Program-made: the position numbers and the translations under genes
Source: CAYOYH01 sp964408165
Lineage (GTDB): Bacteria > Patescibacteriota > Saccharimonadia > Saccharimonadales > CAYOYH01
DNA length: 11,246 nucleotides
NCBI GenBank assembly: GCA_964408165.1
Contig: CAYOYH010000024.1
Span: 1-11,246, forward strand
Direction of reading: 5' to 3'
Shown: one piece after another, positions 7,322-11,246 of the stretch
Layout: every line of letters begins with the position of its first letter
Numbering within the stretch: the stretch's first letter is position 1
Notes under the pieces: generated by a model
What the model was told of the DNA's origin: nothing
Seen by the model: the letters and a program-made list of their open reading frames with translations, nothing else
The model's database searches: none

Positions 7322-7350
7322 CCCCATGGCAAATTTAGTTTGCCACGGGG
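7322..7350 (-). promoter_or_regulatory. 12-bp hairpin between nrdR and nrdJ
   Basis: On the minus strand CCCCGTGGCAAA (7350-7339) pairs with TTTGCCATGGGG (7333-7322) around a 5-nt loop; one of the 12 pairs is G-U. It begins 28 nt after the nrdR stop codon and lies about 94 nt before the nrdJ start. No T-run follows, so an ordinary terminator is unlikely. Partial attenuation, RNA processing or differential stability of the nrdR and nrdJ segments are possible. Confidence 0.6.
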
Positions 7351-7378
7351 CAATAGCTCATAGCTCAAAACGCAGGAA

Positions 7379-7837
7379 CTAGCCCGCTCGATTTTTAATT
7401 TTCGCCAGTTCTTTCTCGAAGCCAGCGGCGCTCTTGAAGTGACGATAAACGCTGGCAAATCTCACATATGCTACATCATCTAGCTCGACAAGGTTGTCCA
7501 TGATTAGCTCGCCAATATAGCTAGACTCAGCTTCGTCGCTGTCGGTGTAATAAACCTGATTCTCGACATTAGTCACTAATTCTTCACGCTGTAGGGCAGT
7601 TACTGAGGTTTTTTGGCAGGCTCTGTCTAGTCCAGTCAGAATTTTCTGACGATCAAACAGCTCTCTGGTTCCGTCTTTTTTGACCACAATTAAATTTGGT
7701 CTTTCTATTCTCTCGTAGGTGGTGTAGCGGTTGACGCAGTTGAGGCACTCCCGTCTTCGGCGTATCGATTCGCCGGTACTGACATCGCGCGATTCGATAA
7801 CTTTACTTTCATCTTTATGGCATTTTGGACATTTCAT
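7379..7837 (-). CDS. nrdR: Transcriptional repressor NrdR
   Basis: NrdR is a nucleotide-sensing repressor that binds paired NrdR boxes in promoters of ribonucleotide reductase genes. The 152-residue product is of normal length. It has the zinc ribbon MKCPKC (C3, C6) with RRRRECLNC (C31, C34) and then RYTTYER, all characteristic. An ATP-cone domain spans about 49-139 (PNLIVVKKDGTRELFDRQKIL onward). The ATG at 7837 gives the canonical MKCPKC start; an upstream in-frame extension to 7951 has no family support. There is no clear Shine-Dalgarno sequence, only AAGA close to the ATG. It lies 120 nt after ftsZ and 151 nt before nrdJ, its expected target. No convincing pair of NrdR boxes was found by eye in the adjacent spacers. 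Confidence 0.97.
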   Translation of the reverse strand: MKCPKCHKDESKVIESRDVSTGESIRRRRECLNCVNRYTTYERIERPNLIVVKKDGTRELFDRQKILTGLDRACQKTSVTALQREELVTNVENQVYYTDSDEAESSYIGELIMDNLVELDDVAYVRFASVYRHFKSAAGFEKELAKIKNRAG

Positions 7838-7919
7838 TTTTCTTACAAAGACCTTTTTTTGATTAATATGTCGCCAGTAACTGATGTTGTTGAATTTGCA
7901 TATAGCGTACCTGCGAACT

Positions 7920-7948
7920 AGTTTAACTCTACCTGTAGCGTTTTGCAA
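7920..7948 (-). promoter_or_regulatory. Weak candidate promoter for nrdR
   Basis: Minus-strand TTGCAA (7948-7943) is followed after 17 nt by TAAACT (7925-7920). Each hexamer matches consensus at four of six positions. It would start a leader of about 75 nt before nrdR. The -35 overlaps a 12-bp perfect palindrome, AACAAATTTGTT (7947-7958), that touches the ftsZ stop codon. Confidence 0.3.
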
Positions 7949-7957
7949 CAAATTTGT

Positions 7958-9217
7958 TTATTTTTTTGGTTTTTTCTTCCTGCTGAAGAATCCGCTCTTT
8001 TCGTCTTCTTCTTTTTTCTTTTCGCGACGGACAAAAGCTGGCGTTTCTAGCTCGTCATCTTTGTCCGAATACGACCAGATATTGCTGGGGCTATCGTCGT
8101 CAGAGAAATCATCACTGCCGGCACTTGGTTTGCTGCTGATATCCATATCGATACTACCTACCAAATGTTCGGTCTCCAGATCGGTGTTTGAATAAGATTT
8201 ACTGTCCTCGCTACCTAGGCGCGGGACACTGGTCTCGGCCGTCGAATCTTCTTTTTTGAAATACGAAGCATCGAAGCCGGTGGCTATAACGGTGATGGCA
8301 ATCTCATCTTCCATTGCTGGGTTCAATGTAGCGCCGAAAATGATGTTGGCATCTGGATCGACGGCCGCCGTAATTGTTTCTGCGGCTTCGTTGATTTCGT
8401 GCATGGACATGTCTGAACCACCCGATACGTTAAACAGAACTCCCCGAGCGCCGTCAATAGACACTTCTAGAAGTGGTGACTCTATGGCTTGTTGTGCCGC
8501 TTCAATGGCTCGGTTTTCTCCGCTGGCGCGTCCAATACCCATTAGCGCCGATCCGGCACCGCTCATAACCGCTTTAACATCGGCAAAATCTAAGTTGATC
8601 AGCCCGTGAATGGTAATTAAATCGGAAATGCCTTGCACTCCTTGGCGCAGGACATCATCGGCGACCTTGAAGGCTTCTAGTAGCGGCGTACGCCTATCAA
8701 TGGTCTGGAGCAGTCTGTCGTTGGGAATGGTGATTAAGGTATCGACTTGCTTGCTAAGTTTATCTATAGCAACCTCGGCATTTTCTTTACGCTTGTCGCC
8801 TTCAAAAGCAAACGGCTTCGTGGCTATACCCACCACCAGTACGCCGGCTTCTCTGGCAATCTCTGCAAGGACATGCCCCGCTCCACTTCCCGTGCCTCCT
8901 CCAGCACCAAAAGTAATGAAAACCATGTCGGTATTTTCTAGAATCTTCTTTATTTCACTGCGGGATTCTTCGGCAGCCTCCTGACCAACGACAGGGTCTG
9001 CCCCAGCACCAAGACCTTTAGTAGTTTCACGGCCAATATGCAGCTTCGTCTTGGCCTTAGAATGATGAAGCGCCTGGGCGTCGGTGTTTATGGCTACAAA
9101 ATCTACACCACTAACACCCTCCTCAATCATTCTGTTTACTGCGGCACCACCGGCACCACCAACACCTATAACCTTGATTCGCGCGAACGTTTCGATCGCT
9201 GGAGCAACCTCTGGCAT
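7958..9217 (-). CDS. ftsZ: Cell division protein FtsZ
   Basis: FtsZ is the tubulin-like GTPase that polymerises into the division ring. The 419-residue product has the N-terminal Rossmann motif VIGVGGAGGAAVNRM (16-30), the tubulin signature GGGTGSG (106-112), and the T7 loop NLDFADVKAVM (208-218) that completes the GTPase site of the next subunit. The conserved core ends near 320. An acidic, serine-rich linker (about 322-390) leads to TPAFVRR (392-398), the C-terminal peptide that binds FtsA and other partners. After it comes an unusually long charged tail (399-419) ending in a lysine-rich patch. The ATG at 9217 is chosen because GGAGG lies five nt upstream; the ATG at 9229 overlaps that site and would add four residues. 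The stop is TAA. It lies 224 nt after ftsA, with its own likely promoter and a structured leader between. Confidence 0.98.
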   Translation of the reverse strand: MPEVAPAIETFARIKVIGVGGAGGAAVNRMIEEGVSGVDFVAINTDAQALHHSKAKTKLHIGRETTKGLGAGADPVVGQEAAEESRSEIKKILENTDMVFITFGAGGGTGSGAGHVLAEIAREAGVLVVGIATKPFAFEGDKRKENAEVAIDKLSKQVDTLITIPNDRLLQTIDRRTPLLEAFKVADDVLRQGVQGISDLITIHGLINLDFADVKAVMSGAGSALMGIGRASGENRAIEAAQQAIESPLLEVSIDGARGVLFNVSGGSDMSMHEINEAAETITAAVDPDANIIFGATLNPAMEDEIAITVIATGFDASYFKKEDSTAETSVPRLGSEDSKSYSNTDLETEHLVGSIDMDISSKPSAGSDDFSDDDSPSNIWSYSDKDDELETPAFVRREKKKEEDEKSGFFSRKKKPKK

Positions 9218-9222
9218 ACACA

Positions 9223-9227
9223 CCTCC
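9223..9227 (-). promoter_or_regulatory. Ribosome binding site of ftsZ
   Basis: GGAGG on the minus strand lies five nt before the ATG at 9217. Because it overlaps the alternative ATG at 9229, it selects 9217 as the start. Confidence 0.85.
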
Positions 9228-9242
9228 ATATATTTCTACTAT

Positions 9243-9260
9243 TACACGCATTTCGCACTT
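9243..9260 (-). repeat. 18-nt repeat, copy B, upstream of ftsZ
   Basis: Minus-strand AAGTGCGAAATGCGTGTA is identical to copy A at 4146-4163 and in the same orientation relative to the following gene. Its first 16 nt are the 3' arm of the ftsZ leader stem. Confidence 0.85.
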
Positions 9261-9338
9261 TCCCGCTACCCCAGCATCTGAGGCGGCTCCAAGTGCTAAC
9301 TCTTCGCTCGCCCAGGCTACAACCTGGAATCAGCGCGC

Positions 9339-9354
9339 AAGTGCGAAATGCGTG
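9339..9354 (+). repeat. 16-nt inverted copy C between ftsA and ftsZ
   Basis: Plus-strand AAGTGCGAAATGCGTG is the reverse complement of 9245-9260, giving a perfect 16-bp inverted repeat with 78 nt between the arms. Just to its right lies TATAC-A-GTATA (9356-9366), which overlaps the candidate ftsZ -10 box. Confidence 0.85.
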
Positions 9355-9360
9355 CTATAC

Positions 9361-9390
9361 AGTATACAATAACTACTCCGAGAGGTTCAA
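9361..9390 (-). promoter_or_regulatory. Candidate promoter for ftsZ
   Basis: On the minus strand TTGAAC (9390-9385, four of six) is followed after 18 nt by TATACT (9366-9361, five of six). Transcription would start near 9354, exactly at the beginning of the 16-bp leader stem. It lies 52-81 nt after the ftsA stop codon, so ftsZ would be expressed separately as well as by read-through. Confidence 0.5.
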
Positions 9391-9441
9391 CAATTTACTC
9401 AAAAAAGTAAGTCTGAATAAATTTACTATTCAACGGCAATT

Positions 9442-10683
9442 CTAGGGTTTAAGGTTGCCGACAATACCGGTAAGGCTTTTCCAGATACCAGAGGTATCGA
9501 GCTTGATTCTTGACCCACCTGAGTGGATGTCTTTTGTCGCTAAATCGTGCAACATAAGCCCCACGACAGTGGAAAATTCCGAACCATCTACTTTGTCCGA
9601 AAGACCAGAAAAGCCCGTGGGTTTGGCTATTCGGACTGGAAGCTTTAGGCAGTCTTTGGCGTAGGCTTCCAAGCCATTAAGCTTGGCGCCGCCGCCGGCA
9701 ATTATCACACCTCCCGGCAACTGACCAGAACGATTAACGCGAGCCAACTCTTTGTCTATATGTTCAAAAACCTCGTCTAGTCGCGCTTGCATTATGTTCT
9801 CAATGTCTGCTTGGGTGAAAACAAAATCGCGCCTGTTTACAGTGAACTTAACTTTCTTGCTCCTTTTGCTTCGGCCAGTTCCGGGACCATCGACGCTACT
9901 GCTAATTTTTACCTTTTCGGCTACTTCCAGTTCTGTGCGCAACCCAATAGCTAAATCGTTGGTGATGCTGTTGCTACCCATGGGAATAACTGCGACATAC
10001 TGAACATCGCCTTCTTCTAAAACTGTCAGGTTGGTGGTGCTGGCGCCAAAATCTATTACTGCAACGCCGCTTTCACGCTGTTGGCGACTAATTACGGCTT
10101 CCGTAGCTGCCAAGCCCGAAAGAAGCCGGCTGTTTATACCGGTGCCGGTGGCATCGAGTACGCTGTCGATATTTCTGAGCGAAGGGCTAGCTGCGGTAAC
10201 TACATGAGCCTCAACTTCTAGCCGGACTCCTGACATTCCTAGCGGATCTTTGATGTTTTCTTGTCCGTCTAGAAGGTAATTTTTTGCAAATACCTGAATT
10301 ATTTCACGGTTTGGTGGTAGCTGAACTACAGTCGCTGCTTCCTCAACGCGCAGTATGTCCTCTGAAGTTATTTCACGGTTGGCCGCTTCAACTGCAATGA
10401 CGCCTTTTGAATTCATTCCCTTGATGTGTGCGCCGTTGACATTAACGGTGACATCGGACACCTGATAGCCAGACATCCTCTCGGCTTCGTCTATGGCTAT
10501 GTCTACCGCCTGAGTGGTTTCCTGGATATTTACTATGGCGCCTTTTCGAACTCCCAGATTTTGACTGACGCCCACCCCGACAATTGCTGGTGCAACGTCG
10601 CCAGTCGTAAGACTAGCGATGACACATCTAACCTTCGATGTGCCGATATCTAAACCAATAAAGTGCTGATTCGTCTTTTGCAT
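9442..10683 (-). CDS. ftsA: Cell division protein FtsA
   Basis: FtsA is an actin/Hsp70-fold ATPase that tethers FtsZ filaments to the membrane. The 413-residue product shows phosphate-1 motif IGLDIGTSKVRC (9-20), an intact FtsA-specific 1C/SHS2-type insertion (about 75-165), phosphate-2 motif VIDFGASTTNLTV (209-221) and the adenosine motif GGVIIAGGGAKLNGLE (324-339). Its last residues, SGIWKSLTGIVGNLKP (398-413), can form the amphipathic helix by which FtsA binds membranes. Length is normal. The ATG at 10683 is the first in-frame start before MQKTNQHFIGLDIG. No Shine-Dalgarno sequence is present, but a -10 box lies exactly 10 nt upstream, suggesting a leaderless mRNA. The stop is TAG. It is the first gene of the cluster; ftsQ or mur genes, often found before ftsA elsewhere, are absent from the 563 nt upstream. 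Confidence 0.97.
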   Translation of the reverse strand: MQKTNQHFIGLDIGTSKVRCVIASLTTGDVAPAIVGVGVSQNLGVRKGAIVNIQETTQAVDIAIDEAERMSGYQVSDVTVNVNGAHIKGMNSKGVIAVEAANREITSEDILRVEEAATVVQLPPNREIIQVFAKNYLLDGQENIKDPLGMSGVRLEVEAHVVTAASPSLRNIDSVLDATGTGINSRLLSGLAATEAVISRQQRESGVAVIDFGASTTNLTVLEEGDVQYVAVIPMGSNSITNDLAIGLRTELEVAEKVKISSSVDGPGTGRSKRSKKVKFTVNRRDFVFTQADIENIMQARLDEVFEHIDKELARVNRSGQLPGGVIIAGGGAKLNGLEAYAKDCLKLPVRIAKPTGFSGLSDKVDGSEFSTVVGLMLHDLATKDIHSGGSRIKLDTSGIWKSLTGIVGNLKP

Positions 10684-10693
10684 ATGTTCTTTA

Positions 10694-10723
10694 AGTATAG
10701 CGCCTAGGCTCCACCTCTCGCAA
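10694..10723 (-). promoter_or_regulatory. Promoter of ftsA, probably leaderless
   Basis: Minus-strand TATACT (10699-10694) ends exactly 10 nt before the ATG and is followed by TAAAG, as in the promoter of the thioredoxin-like gene. A weak -35, TTGCGA (10723-10718, four of six), lies 18 nt upstream. The leader would be about three nt. Confidence 0.5.
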
Positions 10724-10779
10724 GCTTATAGCATTCTAGAGTCCAGTTTATAGCCTGGAGCCGAGAGGCTAGAGCCTAG
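10704..10779. repeat. Imperfect inverted repeat overlapping the ftsA promoter
   Basis: 10704-10720 and 10762-10779 pair as CTAGGCTC/GAGCCTAG (8 bp) and CCTCTCG/CGAGAGG (7 bp), with a 2/3-nt internal loop. Inside is TCCAG...CTGGA (10742-10746/10755-10759) and two TTATAGC words. The left arm fills the spacer between the ftsA -35 and -10, so a cruciform or a bound protein could affect initiation. It is not followed by a T-run on either strand. Confidence 0.65.
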
Positions 10780-10858
10780 AAAAACTAAAAAACAGGGGGT
10801 TTGACAACTAATTCCTCAGAGCCTTGAGTTTCCTGCTGGTTTACCAAGCCTGCCCCAC

Positions 10859-10922
10859 CCATGCCTGTGCTCGACGCCTGCCTGAGGGGGGGTGTCAACA
10901 CAGGCATGGTACTCAGGCAGGC
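10859..10922. repeat. Two interleaved 11-bp inverted repeats
   Basis: CCATGCCTGTG (10859-10869) pairs with CACAGGCATGG (10899-10909). GCCTGCCTGAG (10876-10886) pairs with CTCAGGCAGGC (10912-10922). Both are perfect and their order is a, b, a', b'. Arms a and b are themselves similar (7 of 9 around TGCCTG), and a further GCCTGCC lies at 10848-10854. A run of seven G (10886-10892) sits between b and a'. The arms suit two competing hairpins or a protein-binding array. Confidence 0.7.
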
Positions 10923-10952
10923 TCTCAAACAGTCTGTCAGTTGCCCGGACTG

Positions 10953-10985
10953 GCTCGTTTAGTTTTCTCATAGGAGTAAGCGAGC
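10953..10985. other. 9-bp stem-loop
   Basis: GCTCGTTTA (10953-10961) pairs with TAAGCGAGC (10977-10985) with one G-U pair and a 15-nt loop. GTTTTC (10962-10967) could alternatively pair with GAAAAC (10986-10991). No function is recognised. Confidence 0.4.
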
Positions 10986-11053
10986 GAAAACCCTGAGCTC
11001 ACTGTTCGCCAAAGAACACCCAAAGCCTCAACAGGAAACAGGGAATAGGAAAT

Positions 11054-11246
11054 AGGATCCGCTGTACAGCGGAAGGAAACAGCAAACAGGAAACAGGGAA
11101 TGGGAAATGGTAGACGGTAGGCGGGGAATAGGAGACAGGATCCGCTGTACAGCGGAAGGAAACAGCAAACAGGAAATAGGAAATGGGAAATGGGAAATAG
11201 GAAATAGGATCCGCTGTACAGGGGAAGGTAACAGCAAACAGGAAAT
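11054..11246. repeat. Tandem intergenic repeats with a 16-bp palindrome
   Basis: A 40-nt core starts at 11054, 11137 and 11206, i.e. periods of 83 and 69 nt. Each core begins AGGATCCGCTGTACAGCGGA and ends GGAAACAGCAAACAGGAAA or nearly so. TCCGCTGTACAGCGGA is a perfect 16-bp palindrome in copies 1 (11058-11073) and 2 (11141-11156). Copy 3 (11210-11225) has one substitution in it and one more 3' of it. Spacers are purine-rich GGAAATAGG or GGGAAT words of variable number. The array begins with similar words near 11031 and runs off the window end. Confidence 0.85.

Larger units (their letters stand above)
9228..9354 (-). ncRNA. Structured 5' leader of ftsZ (putative cis-regulatory RNA)
   Basis: The predicted ftsZ leader can fold into a closed multibranch shape. 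P1 is a perfect 16-bp stem between the 5' end (9354-9339) and 9260-9245, whose end lies 17 nt before the GGAGG site. Inside are two hairpins. One is CGCT/AGCG plus CCAGG/CCTGG (9335-9305). The other is CCGC/GCGG plus CTCAG/CTGGG with a GTA bulge (9286-9263). The linker 9287-9304 contains AAGTGC on the plus strand, so it could compete with one P1 arm. The start of P1 coincides with the predicted transcription start. The structure was inferred by eye and matches no known riboswitch class that I recognise. Confidence 0.45.
10684..11246. other. Non-coding, repeat-rich region upstream of ftsA
   Basis: No credible gene is seen in 563 nt. It contains the ftsA promoter, an inverted repeat at 10704-10779, a T-rich stretch on the minus strand (10780-10793), a cluster of interleaved inverted repeats (10859-10922), a 9-bp stem (10953-10985) and purine-rich tandem repeats from about 11031 to the window end. 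Confidence 0.8.

Noticed and set aside
7228..7378. Paired NrdR boxes or a cobalamin riboswitch before nrdJ
   Set aside because: Checked by eye for the AT-rich palindromic box pair and for B12-box elements in this spacer and before nrdR; nothing convincing was seen. A profile search would be decisive.
7228..7458. 77-codon N-terminal extension of nrdJ overlapping nrdR
   Set aside because: The frame is open by chance. AGGAGG five nt before the GTG at 7227 and the family N-terminus set the start there.
10780..10800. Intrinsic terminator on the minus strand (T6 and T5 runs)
   Set aside because: No stable GC-rich hairpin directly precedes the T-run; the large inverted repeat lies on its far side.
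10859..10922. True H-type pseudoknot
   Set aside because: Arms are interleaved, but the two-nt link between a' and b' cannot span an 11-bp stem, so both stems cannot form completely together.
10801..11030. tRNA, SRP RNA, RNase P RNA or tmRNA gene upstream of ftsA
   Set aside because: Structured appearance prompted a check, but none of the conserved cores of these RNAs (cloverleaf with TTC arm, GNAR-type SRP loop, RNase P core, tRNA-like end) could be found.
11028..11237. Minus-strand open frame with repeated FPIS/LLFPS peptides
   Set aside because: It is a translation of the purine-rich tandem repeats. No start signal, no family resemblance, and the period follows the DNA repeat, not codons under selection.
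11054..11246. CRISPR array
   Set aside because: Only three cores, spacers are themselves repetitive, spacing is uneven and no cas gene is present.

Overview
The window is a co-oriented block of seven housekeeping genes, all on the minus strand, flanked by repeat-rich non-coding DNA. In transcription order (right to left) they are ftsA, ftsZ, nrdR, nrdJ, a small thioredoxin-fold gene, ileS and rplU. Gene content and protein style suggest a member of the Candidate Phyla Radiation / Patescibacteria, most likely Saccharibacteria (TM7). The pointers are the adenosylcobalamin-dependent class II ribonucleotide reductase beside nrdR and the ftsA-ftsZ pair, a eukaryote-like (type 2) isoleucyl-tRNA synthetase, and a tiny CXXC-less thioredoxin-like protein before ileS. 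This assignment is inference from memory of such genomes; no database was searched. The standard bacterial code fits: all genes stop with TAG or TAA and none needs an in-frame TGA.

Layout: 1-465 is non-coding with inverted and direct repeats. rplU is 466-777, with a good promoter in the gap before it. ileS is 922-3840. The thioredoxin-like gene is 3877-4131 and probably shares a transcript with ileS (36 nt gap). 4132-4467 is a structured spacer. nrdJ is 4468-7227. A 151-nt spacer with a strong hairpin separates it from nrdR (7379-7837). ftsZ is 7958-9217. A 224-nt spacer separates it from ftsA (9442-10683) and contains a likely promoter and a structured ftsZ leader. 10684-11246 is non-coding, with inverted repeats and palindrome-bearing tandem repeats.

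Function: ftsA and ftsZ encode the membrane-anchored actin-like protein and the tubulin-like polymer of the division ring. nrdR and nrdJ encode the dNTP-level repressor and the enzyme that makes dNTPs, so division and DNA-precursor supply lie side by side. ileS and rplU serve translation. Nothing protein-coding looks like a new system. The most interesting signals are non-coding: a 16-bp perfect inverted repeat shaping the ftsZ 5' leader; an 18-nt exact repeat of one arm inside the promoter of the thioredoxin-like gene; near-identical leaderless-type promoters for ftsA and the thioredoxin-like gene; and repeat families in the two non-coding flanks.
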